This document shows positions 8,254 through 15,551 of a DNA stretch of 15,551 bases, in pieces (the stretch's first letter is position 1; each line of letters starts with the position of its first letter). The notes below the pieces were generated by a model. It was not told where the DNA came from and did not search any database. It saw nothing but the letters and a program-made list of their open reading frames with translations. The translations under genes were made by a program, and so were the position numbers. Source of the stretch: JAAZFZ01 sp035647435 (GTDB lineage Bacteria; Bacillota; Clostridia; Oscillospirales; Acutalibacteraceae); NCBI GenBank assembly GCA_035647435.1, contig DASRNM010000048.1, positions 1 through 15,551 of the forward strand, written 5' to 3'.

Positions 8254-8667
8254 ATGGATTTAATCGAAATGACCAGAGAACTAGGCAAGGCTATTCAGAA
8301 AGATGAGCGTTTTGCAAACCTGCAGGCTGCAAACAAAGCTAACGAGGCAGACAGTGAATTGATGGAAATGATTAACAGAATTCAGCTTGTTCATATGTCA
8401 TATCAGTCAGAGGCAGCAAAAGAAGACAAAAACGAGCAGAAACTCAGCGCATATGATGAGGAGTTCCAAGGCATTTATCAAAAAGTTAAAGACAACGAGA
8501 ATATGCAGAGATATGAGTCCGCAATGGAAGAAATGGACACGCTCATGAAAAAAATAACAGGCATGCTTTCACGCTGTGCTTTAGGTGATAACCCGGATGT
8601 ATGTGACGTTGAAGCAGAACAACAAGATTGTGCAGACTCTTGCGACGGTTGCTCAGGCTGCAACTAA
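8254..8667 (+). CDS. YlbF/YmcA (RicA-type) family protein with cysteine-rich tail
   Basis: A 137-residue, almost wholly helical protein that fits the Com_YlbF family. It begins MDLIEMTRELGKAIQKDERF and has heptad-like helices to about residue 106. In Bacillus subtilis, ymcA (ricA) sits directly after the miaB orthologue ymcB and before cotE-mutS-mutL, so this is the positional equivalent of RicA. RicA, RicF and RicT form an Fe-S-containing complex affecting RNase Y processing and development. Here the tail has cysteines at 108, 117, 126, 130, 133 and 136. The spacing C-x3-C-x2-C-x2-C at 126-136 suggests metal or Fe-S binding; this is inference. Start: AAAGGAG at 8240-8246, seven bases before the ATG. 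The gap to miaB is 35 bases. The family call is good; RicA against RicF identity rests on gene order. Confidence 0.8.
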   Translation: MDLIEMTRELGKAIQKDERFANLQAANKANEADSELMEMINRIQLVHMSYQSEAAKEDKNEQKLSAYDEEFQGIYQKVKDNENMQRYESAMEEMDTLMKKITGMLSRCALGDNPDVCDVEAEQQDCADSCDGCSGCN

Positions 8668-8699
8668 TAAGGATTTTTAAAAACTCTGAGGTGAAATTA

Positions 8700-11321
8700 A
8701 TGGTCGGCTTAACCCCTATGATGAGGCAGTATTTTGAAATAAAAAAAGACTATAAAGATGCAATTTTGATGTACCGTCTGGGCGACTTCTATGAAATGTT
8801 CTTTGAGGACGCCAAGGTTGCCTCAAGGGAGCTGGAGCTCGTTTTGACGGGAAGGGATTGCGGGCAAGAGGAGCGAGCGCCCATGTGCGGTGTGCCGTTC
8901 CACAGTGCCGACTCCTACATTGCAAAGCTTGTCTCAAGGGGATATAAGGTGGCAATATGCGAACAAATGGAAGACCCTGCAACCGCAAAAGGGATTGTCA
9001 AGCGTGGTGTTGTAAGGGTGGTAACGCCCGGTACTGTTATTGAAAGAGATATGCTTGATGAATCAAAAAACAACTTTTTATCCAGCATTTTTTATATGAA
9101 TAAGAAAGCAGGAATTTGCTTTACTGATGTTTCAACGGGCGCAGTGCATCTCACCGAACTTGACGATAGCGGTGACATTGAAGCAAAACTCATTAACGAA
9201 TTGGGGCGTTTTTGCCCCAAAGAGATTCTAATCAACATAGAGTGCGCAAATCTCGAAAGAGTCAAGGCGTTTATTCTTAATAACTTAGGAGCATCTATTG
9301 AAAGCTTGCCGAACGAGATTTTTCTTTGTGAAAAATGTGAAGAAAATGTCTTAAATTATTTCGAAGCAGAATCTTTGCAGGCGTTAGGGCTCAATAATAG
9401 CTGTGAGGCTGTTTGTGCATTAGGTGCGGCACTGCATTACCTTTCAGATGTTCAAAAAACTGATTTACAAAACATTAAAGAAATTAACTTTTACAACGAG
9501 TCGCAATTCATGAAGCTTGATGTTTCCTCACGCAGGAACCTCGAGCTTTGTGAAACCTTGCGCAGTCGTGAAAAAAGGGGTTCTTTGCTTTGGGTGCTTG
9601 ACAAAACAAAAACACCTATGGGTAAAAGGCTCATTAGAAGTTGGACAGAACAGCCGCTTGTAAACCTTGCTCAAATTACAAAGCGACACAATGCGGTTGA
9701 AGAGCTTTACAACCAATCCGTTTTAAGGCAAGACCTTATGATATCGCTTAACGAGATTTTTGATATGGAAAGGCTGTTGACGAGAGTTGTTTATGCAACT
9801 GCAAACGCAAAGGAGCTAAAGGCGCTGTCATGTGCAATCAAATGGCTCCCACAATTAAAATTCGGGATTGAGCAATGTAAATCAGAATTACTTAAAAACA
9901 TATATGATGAAATTGACACTCTTGATGATGTGGCTAAGCTGATAGACGATGCCATTGTCGATGAGCCACCTTTCTCCGTTCGTGAGGGTGGTATGATTAA
10001 AAAAGGCTTTAACGCTCGGCTTGACAGTTTTAGAGAGATTGTCAATGACGGCAAGGGCTTTATAGCATCAATACAAGCACAAGAGCAAGAAAGAACGGGA
10101 ATAAAAAAGCTTAAAATAGGATATAACCGAGTTTTCGGATATTATATAGAGGTGCTAAACTCCTATAAGGAATTAGTGCCTGAGGAATACATAAGAAAAC
10201 AGACCTTGACAAATTGTGAAAGGTACATAACGCAAGAATTAAAAGACCTTGAAGCTAAGGTTTTGGGCGCACAAGAGAGAATTGTTGGGCTTGAATATGA
10301 AATCTTTAACGAAATCAGGCAAAAAACTGGTGAACATCTTTACAGAATTCAAACAACCGCTCAAGCAGTTGCGGCTCTTGATGTGCTTTGCTCCTTTGCG
10401 CACGTTGCCGCTACAAACAGCTATTACAGGCCTGACATGGTTGACAGTGACGAATTGCATATAACAGACGGTAGGCACCCTGTTGTTGAGCTTATGCTCA
10501 AAGATGCCCCGTTTGTGCCTAATGACACTTTGATTGATTGCGATGAAAACCGTTGCGTAATAATTACAGGCCCGAACATGGCAGGTAAGTCGACGTATAT
10601 GCGTCAGGTTGCATTGATAACACTAATGGCTCAGATAGGAAGCTTTGTGCCAGCGAAAAACGCAACAATAGGCATTGTTGATAGTATATTTACCCGTGTT
10701 GGTGCATCAGACGATTTGGCATCGGGTCAATCAACCTTTATGGTTGAAATGAGCGAGGTTGCACAGATACTCAAAAATGCAACGCAAAAGAGCTTAATTG
10801 TTTTTGATGAAATCGGTAGAGGAACTTCAACTTTTGACGGAATGAGCATAGCAAGAGCCGTTTTAGAATATGCTGCAGATAAGAAAAAGCTTGGAGCAAA
10901 AACTCTTTTTGCAACACACTATCATGAGCTAACGGAGCTTGAGGAGCAGATTGAAGGGGTTAAGAATTACAACATAGCGGTTAAAAAGCGTGGCGATGAT
11001 ATCACGTTTTTGAGAAGAATTGTCAGAGGTGGAGCGGACGGGAGCTACGGTATCGAAGTCGCAAAGCTTGCAGGTGTGCCGTCGTCAGTTGTAAACAGGG
11101 CCAAAAAGGTTTTAAAAAGCCTTGAATCTCAAAGTGGAGGGCCAGTAACAACTACTGTTAGTTCGCTAGACGAAGACCTCGACGACACTCAAATATCTTT
11201 TGCATCAAATGCGAATAACGAGTTGATTGAACAAATAAAGACTCTTGATGTCAATACCTTGACACCCATTGAAGCATTGACATTGCTTTATGAGTTTTCA
11301 AAACTTGCTGAAAAACATTAA
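8700..11321 (+). CDS. mutS: DNA mismatch repair protein MutS
   Basis: Recognises mismatches and small loops and recruits MutL. The start at 8700 has GAGGTG at 8688-8693 and gives 873 residues, normal for MutS. An upstream in-frame ATG at 8628 lies inside the preceding gene and lacks a ribosome site. The opening LTPMMRQYFEIKKDY leads to the mismatch-contacting F30-Y31-E32 in RLGDFYEMFF. The Walker A motif GPNMAGKST covers 624-632, Walker B is VFDEIGRGTSTFDG with D703 and E704, and ATHYHELTELE follows. Near the C-terminus, QISFAS from Q831 resembles the beta-clamp-binding QxSxF motif of bacterial MutS. The closing LDVNTLTPIEALTLLYEFSK is the usual MutS C-terminal helical domain. It is separated from mutL by 18 bases. 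Confidence 0.97.
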   Translation: MVGLTPMMRQYFEIKKDYKDAILMYRLGDFYEMFFEDAKVASRELELVLTGRDCGQEERAPMCGVPFHSADSYIAKLVSRGYKVAICEQMEDPATAKGIVKRGVVRVVTPGTVIERDMLDESKNNFLSSIFYMNKKAGICFTDVSTGAVHLTELDDSGDIEAKLINELGRFCPKEILINIECANLERVKAFILNNLGASIESLPNEIFLCEKCEENVLNYFEAESLQALGLNNSCEAVCALGAALHYLSDVQKTDLQNIKEINFYNESQFMKLDVSSRRNLELCETLRSREKRGSLLWVLDKTKTPMGKRLIRSWTEQPLVNLAQITKRHNAVEELYNQSVLRQDLMISLNEIFDMERLLTRVVYATANAKELKALSCAIKWLPQLKFGIEQCKSELLKNIYDEIDTLDDVAKLIDDAIVDEPPFSVREGGMIKKGFNARLDSFREIVNDGKGFIASIQAQEQERTGIKKLKIGYNRVFGYYIEVLNSYKELVPEEYIRKQTLTNCERYITQELKDLEAKVLGAQERIVGLEYEIFNEIRQKTGEHLYRIQTTAQAVAALDVLCSFAHVAATNSYYRPDMVDSDELHITDGRHPVVELMLKDAPFVPNDTLIDCDENRCVIITGPNMAGKSTYMRQVALITLMAQIGSFVPAKNATIGIVDSIFTRVGASDDLASGQSTFMVEMSEVAQILKNATQKSLIVFDEIGRGTSTFDGMSIARAVLEYAADKKKLGAKTLFATHYHELTELEEQIEGVKNYNIAVKKRGDDITFLRRIVRGGADGSYGIEVAKLAGVPSSVVNRAKKVLKSLESQSGGPVTTTVSSLDEDLDDTQISFASNANNELIEQIKTLDVNTLTPIEALTLLYEFSKLAEKH

Positions 11322-11326
11322 AATAA

Positions 11327-11335
11327 GGGGGGGAG
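11327..11335 (+). promoter_or_regulatory. mutL ribosome binding site containing a G7 tract
   Basis: Seven consecutive Gs (11327-11333) followed by AG make the Shine-Dalgarno region of mutL, four bases before its ATG at 11340. The site fixes the mutL start. Mononucleotide G runs can change length by slippage, which would alter the strength or spacing of this site. Confidence 0.7.
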
Positions 11336-11339
11336 TTCA

Positions 11340-13268
11340 ATGCCAAAAATAAATGTTTTGCCAAAGCAAATAGCGGAGCTTATAGCGGCCGGTGAGGTTG
11401 TTGAGCGCCCGGCCTCCGTCGTAAAGGAGCTTGTTGAAAACTCAATCGACGCAGGCGCTACGAGTATAACCGTTGAAATTAAAAACGGTGGAATAAAATA
11501 CATAAGAATAACTGATAACGGTTACGGCATTTCACCAGCTGACATTAAAAACGCTTTTTTAAGTCATGCAACGAGCAAGATATCCAATGTAAACGATTTA
11601 GATTCGATATTGACACTTGGCTTCAGAGGCGAAGCTCTCGCTTCAATATGCGCCGTTTCAAATGTTGAGGTTTTAACCAGAATAAAAAAGAATGATACGG
11701 GCGTTATATATAAGATTTTAGGTGGCGAAGAAGCTGCTTTTGAAGAAGCAGGCTGCCCAATCGGTACAACAATAGTTGTCAGAGACTTATTCTACAATAC
11801 GCCGGCAAGAATGAAATTTCTTAAAAAAGATGTTTCTGAGGCGAATGCGGTTGCAGGTGTGGTGGACAGGCTTGCAATTTCACACCCTGAAATTAGTTTC
11901 AGCTTTATTCGTGACGGAAAGCAAACGCTTATGACTCAAGGGGGTTGCGACCTCAAAAGCACAATCTACTCTGTTTTTGGCAAAGCCTTTTCGGAGTCAT
12001 TAGTGCCTGTTGATTATTCGCTCGACGGTGTAAAAGTCAAAGGCTTTGTTTCAAAACCTGCAAATTCAAGGCCTAACAGAAGCATGCAGTTCTTCTTCAT
12101 CAACAACAGACTTGTGAAAACGGGGACAGGCTCAGTTGCATTGGGCGAGGCATATAAAAATTCAGTTATGGTTGGCAAGCACCCTGCATGTGTTCTCAAT
12201 ATAGATATCCCACCGCAGACTGTTGACGTTAATGTTCACCCCGCAAAAATTGAAGTACGGTTTGAAAATGAAAGAGAAATTTTTAAAGCGATATATTATG
12301 CAGTCAAAAACGCAATAACAGGCGTCTATTCACGCCCAAAGGCTGATTTATCGAAAGCGGCTGTTAAACAATATTTTGATGTGATTGACAGCACCTCGCA
12401 GACTAAATTGCCCAGCAAAGGCAAAGATTTTTGGTCAAAACAATCAGCTGAACAGTTTAGAAAAGAAACAGACAAAGAAATTAGTACAAAAGATTCAAAA
12501 GCAAGGGAAATACCTGTCACAAAACAGGAAACAATAAATCAAAACAAATCTTTTAGACTTAACGACAGCGAAAAAATAAACATTCGGGCCGATGACGATT
12601 TGCCCTCACTGATTAACGATAGGGCTAAAGAGGAACCGACCGTTCAAGAGCCTGTTGAAATCGAGCAAAATGATTCAAATGCACAGAACGAAGCGTCCAT
12701 TGACGATGTTATTGTTATAGGTGAAGCGTTCAAAACATATATACTTGCGCAGCTTGACCAATCCATGCTTGTTATCGACAAGCACGCTGCACACGAAAGA
12801 ATGATTTTTGAAAGGTTAAGGGCACGAGAAAAAGATAATTCAAAACAGCTCATGCTCACGCCTGTTACAGTTACTCTCAATAAAGATGAGTATTCGGCAG
12901 TGCTTGAAAACTTGGATTTGCTCAGTCAGGCAGGCTACGAGGTTCAAGATTTTGGAGCGGGCATGGTTATTGTTCAAGAATGCCCCATGGAGCTTGAAAG
13001 CGAAGATGTTTCACAGGTTATTATGGAGCTTGCAGGGCAATTGCTTGAAAACAGGCAAGAGCTTATCCCCAAAAAGCTCGACTGGATATATCACTCCACA
13101 GCGTGCCGTGCTGCAATAAAAGCAGGAGACTTTACCTCAAGGTATGAGCTTGAACATTTTGTTAAAAAGCTTTTAAGCATGCCTGAAATAAAATGTTGCC
13201 CACACGGCAGGCCAGTAATAATAGAAATGACTCGCAAAGAAATGGAGAAAAGTTTTGGCAGAGTATAA
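11340..13268 (+). CDS. mutL: DNA mismatch repair protein MutL (endonuclease type)
   Basis: A GHKL ATPase that links MutS to strand incision. It has 642 residues. ATPase motifs are IAAGEVVERPASVVKELVEN (E30 general base, N34 metal contact), DNGYGI (59-64), HATSKI and GFRGEAL (94-100), then FYNTPARMKFLK. A charged, low-conservation linker covers about 330-445. The C-terminal dimer domain has DKHAAHERMIFE (D480 to E491), which matches the D-x-H-A-x2-E-x4-E metal-binding nickase motif, with K in place of the common Q. ACRAAIKAGD and CPHGRPV follow, both part of the same metal site. QLMLTP at 503-508 matches the beta-clamp-binding QxxLxP motif. This is the form of MutL found in bacteria without MutH. 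Its last 14 bases overlap miaA. Confidence 0.97.
   Translation: MPKINVLPKQIAELIAAGEVVERPASVVKELVENSIDAGATSITVEIKNGGIKYIRITDNGYGISPADIKNAFLSHATSKISNVNDLDSILTLGFRGEALASICAVSNVEVLTRIKKNDTGVIYKILGGEEAAFEEAGCPIGTTIVVRDLFYNTPARMKFLKKDVSEANAVAGVVDRLAISHPEISFSFIRDGKQTLMTQGGCDLKSTIYSVFGKAFSESLVPVDYSLDGVKVKGFVSKPANSRPNRSMQFFFINNRLVKTGTGSVALGEAYKNSVMVGKHPACVLNIDIPPQTVDVNVHPAKIEVRFENEREIFKAIYYAVKNAITGVYSRPKADLSKAAVKQYFDVIDSTSQTKLPSKGKDFWSKQSAEQFRKETDKEISTKDSKAREIPVTKQETINQNKSFRLNDSEKINIRADDDLPSLINDRAKEEPTVQEPVEIEQNDSNAQNEASIDDVIVIGEAFKTYILAQLDQSMLVIDKHAAHERMIFERLRAREKDNSKQLMLTPVTVTLNKDEYSAVLENLDLLSQAGYEVQDFGAGMVIVQECPMELESEDVSQVIMELAGQLLENRQELIPKKLDWIYHSTACRAAIKAGDFTSRYELEHFVKKLLSMPEIKCCPHGRPVIIEMTRKEMEKSFGRV
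13244..13257 (+). promoter_or_regulatory. ribosome binding site and TTG start of miaA inside mutL
   Basis: GGAG at 13244-13247 is followed after seven bases by TTG at 13255. Both lie inside the end of mutL, so miaA is probably translated by coupling to mutL. No ATG or GTG in this frame lies close enough to give a full-length protein with an intact P-loop region, which supports the TTG. Confidence 0.7.
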
Positions 13269-14208
13269 TAAAATCCCCCTTGTTGTTATAGCAGGCCCGA
13301 CAGCTTCGGGTAAAACAAAACTTGCTGTTGATATCTGTAAGAAATTGAACGGCGAGGTTGTTTCAGCAGATTCAATGCAGATTTATAAAGGCATGAATAT
13401 TGCAACCGCAAAGCCGACTCTTGATGAAATGCATGGAATAAAGCACCATATGATCGATTTTTTAGAGACGGACAAAAAATACAGCGTTGCTCAATACTGC
13501 GAACAGGCGACAAAGTGTATTGAGAAAATACACCAAAAAGGTAAGCTGCCCGTACTTGCAGGCGGCACGGGGTTATATATAAATTCATTGGTTGAAAATA
13601 TACAGTTCGTTGAGTCAAAAACTGATTATAGCTTGCGTGAAAAACTTCGAGAAAAAGCGGATTCCCAAGGAGCACAAGTGTTGCTTGATGAGCTTGATAA
13701 GATAGACAAAGAAACTGCTCGTAATTTGCATCCAAACAATTTAGGCAGAATTATCAGAGCGCTTGAAATCTACTACACAACAGGTATCACAATGTCTGAA
13801 CAGCTTGAAAAGTCACGGCGCCACCCGTCACCGTACAACGTCTGCATGTTGTTTTTAACCTTCAAGGACAGGCAGGTTTTATATGACCGTATTAACAAAA
13901 GAGTTGATATAATGCTCGAAAAAGGTCTAGTTGAGGAGGCGAGGGGCTTCATACAACTCAGCTCTAAAAACACCGCCCGTCAAGCAATAGGCTATAAAGA
14001 GCTCGTGCCTTATTTTAATGACGGAGCTTCCCTTGAGGATTGTACTGAAAAGCTTAAAAGGGAAACAAGGCGCTATGCTAAAAGACAGCTCACATGGTTT
14101 AACCGAAACCCTGATATGAAAAAAATATATGTAGATGAAATGACGGAATATGACTATAAAGAAATTTTAGATGAATCTATTGAGGTTATTTTAAAAACAC
14201 TGAATTGA
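13255..14208 (+). CDS. miaA: tRNA dimethylallyltransferase (MiaA)
   Basis: Transfers a dimethylallyl group from DMAPP to N6 of A37 in tRNAs that read codons starting with U. The product i6A is the substrate of MiaB from the same operon. It has 317 residues, usual for the family. The P-loop GPTASGKT is at 14-21. SADSMQIYKGMNIATAKP covers 38-54, where the DSMQIY aspartate is the conserved catalytic residue. HHMIDF is at 64-69, and AGGTGLYINSLVE starts at 102. The central part contains RIIRALEIYYTTG, and RQAIGYKEL lies near residue 240. The start is a TTG inside mutL. The mutL-miaA pair is also adjacent in Escherichia coli, so this neighbourhood is old and widely kept. No hfq gene follows, unlike in E. 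coli and Bacillus. Confidence 0.96.
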   Translation: MAEYNKIPLVVIAGPTASGKTKLAVDICKKLNGEVVSADSMQIYKGMNIATAKPTLDEMHGIKHHMIDFLETDKKYSVAQYCEQATKCIEKIHQKGKLPVLAGGTGLYINSLVENIQFVESKTDYSLREKLREKADSQGAQVLLDELDKIDKETARNLHPNNLGRIIRALEIYYTTGITMSEQLEKSRRHPSPYNVCMLFLTFKDRQVLYDRINKRVDIMLEKGLVEEARGFIQLSSKNTARQAIGYKELVPYFNDGASLEDCTEKLKRETRRYAKRQLTWFNRNPDMKKIYVDEMTEYDYKEILDESIEVILKTLN

Positions 14209-14218
14209 GGCGGTCGTC

Positions 14219-15505
14219 ATGAACAGGCAAAAAAGAATATTGTTTCGTTCGCTTTCGATATTGGCAGGTCTTATGATTGCAGCTTTTTTGATTAACGATA
14301 TCTACAAGCAAGGCGTTGATAGGATAAACACACAGACTGCTTTTGAATACACTTTTGAGCAAACGCACGATGTCAAGGCATACATTGTTCGCAACGAAGA
14401 GTATGTCACGGCAAGTGGCACGGGCATTTCAGCCTCTCTTGTTGGCGACGGTGAAAGGGTTGCGATTAATGACCCCGTTGCGGTAATGTGTGGCAATTCA
14501 AACGACGCTTCTGTTTATGCGGAGATAAAAGATGTTGAGCAAAAGATATCGAGATATACTCAGCTGAACAGTCAAAAAAATCTTAACACTGTCAACATTA
14601 AGGGGTTTGACGATGATGTTTATTCAATACTCAAAAGCTTGCTCAATTCAGTTGATACGGGCAATTTGAGCGAATATTCAGAATATTGCGAAAGCTTTAG
14701 AGATAAAGCGACTGCCCGCGAAATATCTATCAGCGGAGCTGTGGATTTTAGTTCAAAAATTAGCGAGTTGAGCAGTAAATTAGCTGAACTTAAATCAATG
14801 GCAATTAACGCACAGGAGATTTTTTCAGAATCTGCAGGTTATTTTGTAAGCAAAACCGACGGTTACGAAAAAACTATCAATTATAATAATGTGACGAAAC
14901 TCGATTATAAAGATGTTGAATCGGCTTTCATAAATGCAGGCCAAGTTCCGAAAGGAGCAATCGGCAAAATAGTAAAGGACTATAATTGGTACATTGTTGT
15001 TGTTGTCGAAAACAACATAGCTTCACAAATTGAGGTTGGCAAAAATATTAAAATAATTTTTCCACAAAGCTCAATAGGCAGAATTGAGGCTTCTATACGG
15101 GCAATAAACACATCAAGCGATGGCAACAGCGTTGTTGTTTTTTCAAGCAACAATGTCAGCGCCCAAACGCTTAACATGAGAATAGAAAATGCTCAGATTG
15201 TTCTCAATGAACATACAGGCTATAAAATTGACAGCTCGGCGATTAGGGTCAGCAAAGAAACGATAATAACCGAAAGCGACGATGCTGTTGAAACACAAAA
15301 ACAGGTTGAGCACAAAGGAGTTTACATAAAGCTCGGGAATATAGTAAGGTTCAGAAAGGTTGATATTATCTATTCAAGTAACGACTATGTTTTGAGCGCA
15401 ATTGAAAGTAAAATTGACAGCGGTAAAAGAAATGAATTTGTAGGCATGTACGATGAGATAATAGTCGGAGGAAAGGATTTGCAAGATGGAAAAATCTTAT
15501 CTTGA
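14219..15505 (+). CDS. membrane-anchored HlyD-like (periplasmic adaptor family) protein
   Basis: A 428-residue protein with one N-terminal membrane segment (about 9-27) after a basic start (MNRQKR), and the rest outside the cell. Residues 52-90 look like half of a barrel-sandwich (biotinyl-lipoyl-like) domain: VKAYIVRNEEYVTASGTG, then VGDGERVAINDPVAVM. A helical, coiled-coil-prone section covers about 100-200. SAGYFVSKTDGYE (205-217) looks like the second barrel half. A beta-rich part (245-330) and a short IKLGNIVRFRKVDIIYSSN beta hairpin region (from 370) follow. This is HlyD/membrane-fusion topology, but no ABC or RND partner is in the window, and many Clostridia-type relatives are annotated only by this fold. 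Its ribosome site, GAGG at 14207-14210, overlaps the miaA stop codon. Function is unknown. Confidence 0.7.
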   Translation: MNRQKRILFRSLSILAGLMIAAFLINDIYKQGVDRINTQTAFEYTFEQTHDVKAYIVRNEEYVTASGTGISASLVGDGERVAINDPVAVMCGNSNDASVYAEIKDVEQKISRYTQLNSQKNLNTVNIKGFDDDVYSILKSLLNSVDTGNLSEYSEYCESFRDKATAREISISGAVDFSSKISELSSKLAELKSMAINAQEIFSESAGYFVSKTDGYEKTINYNNVTKLDYKDVESAFINAGQVPKGAIGKIVKDYNWYIVVVVENNIASQIEVGKNIKIIFPQSSIGRIEASIRAINTSSDGNSVVVFSSNNVSAQTLNMRIENAQIVLNEHTGYKIDSSAIRVSKETIITESDDAVETQKQVEHKGVYIKLGNIVRFRKVDIIYSSNDYVLSAIESKIDSGKRNEFVGMYDEIIVGGKDLQDGKILS

Positions 15506-15551
15506 AGCAACGTTTCAAAAAATTGAAGATAATATAAAAATTATCAGATTC
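15486..15551 (+). CDS. probable YggS/PLPBP family pyridoxal-phosphate protein, 5' end only
   Basis: An open frame of 22 codons starts with ATG at 15486, 20 bases before the end of the HlyD-like gene, and runs off the window. AAAGGA at 15472-15477 is a suitable ribosome site. The opening residues MEKSYLEATFQKIEDNIKII resemble the first helix of YggS/YlmE proteins, which bind PLP and take part in its homeostasis. Such a gene commonly heads the sepF-ylmG-ylmH-divIVA cell-division cluster in Firmicutes. With so few residues the assignment is tentative. Confidence 0.5.
   Translation, partial: MEKSYLEATFQKIEDNIKIIRF

Noticed and set aside
8628..8699. Upstream in-frame ATG extending MutS by 24 residues
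   Set aside because: It lies within the cysteine-rich end of the preceding gene and lacks a ribosome site. The basic extension is unlike known MutS N-termini, while ATG 8700 has a proper GAGGTG.
13286..13735. 149-codon open frame on the minus strand inside miaA
   Set aside because: Wholly antisense to a well-supported miaA gene. Its composition has no recognisable domain and there is no convincing ribosome site, so it is a shadow frame.
1..15551. Search for tRNA/rRNA genes, CRISPR arrays, insertion sequences, phage or attachment sites
   Set aside because: No direct-repeat arrays, transposase or integrase frames, tRNA-like cloverleafs or rRNA sequence were recognised. Codon use and gene content look uniform and chromosomal.

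Overview
The window looks like a chromosomal segment from an anaerobic, low-to-moderate GC Gram-positive bacterium of the class Clostridia. It could be an Oscillospirales/Ruminococcaceae-type gut organism, but that rank is inference. The reasons are AT-rich non-coding DNA, strong GGAGG-type ribosome binding sites, TTG start codons, and the Firmicutes gene order miaB – ricA/ylbF-type gene – mutS – mutL – miaA. I see no tRNA, rRNA, insertion sequence, CRISPR array or phage gene. Coding density is high; the largest gap is the 213-bp divergent intergenic region at 6578-6790.

Left part (1-2234, + strand): a cytoplasmic-looking GH78 alpha-L-rhamnosidase, whose better start is at 75. It ends at a 13-bp hairpin (2261-2292) that separates it from a convergent operon.

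Middle part (2305-6577, - strand): a tightly coupled three-gene operon, topB (DNA topoisomerase III) -> family-5 solute-binding lipoprotein -> VanZ-like membrane protein. The genes overlap by ATGA and TAATG, and a well-formed extended -10 promoter lies at 6621-6649. The lipoprotein has no permease or ATPase gene in the window.

Right part (6791-15551, + strand): a compact unidirectional operon. It encodes miaB (tRNA ms2i6A methylthiotransferase), a RicA/YlbF-family protein with a cysteine-rich tail, mutS and mutL (mismatch repair), miaA (tRNA i6A37 prenyltransferase), a membrane-anchored HlyD-like protein, and the first 22 codons of a probable YggS/PLP-homeostasis gene that runs off the window. 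MiaA and MiaB act in sequence on A37 of tRNAs that read UNN codons. MutS and MutL carry recognisable beta-clamp-binding motifs, and MutL has the endonuclease metal-binding motif expected of MutH-less bacteria. The RicA-type protein probably belongs to an Fe-S protein complex that, in Bacillus, is linked to RNA processing and, from memory, to MiaB activity.

Most of the window is conserved housekeeping DNA. No clearly new system is visible. The points most worth checking are the cysteine-rich RicA-type protein beside miaB, the unpaired lipoprotein translationally coupled to topB, the unpaired HlyD-like protein between miaA and yggS, the TTG starts of both Mia enzymes, and a G7 tract in the mutL ribosome binding site.
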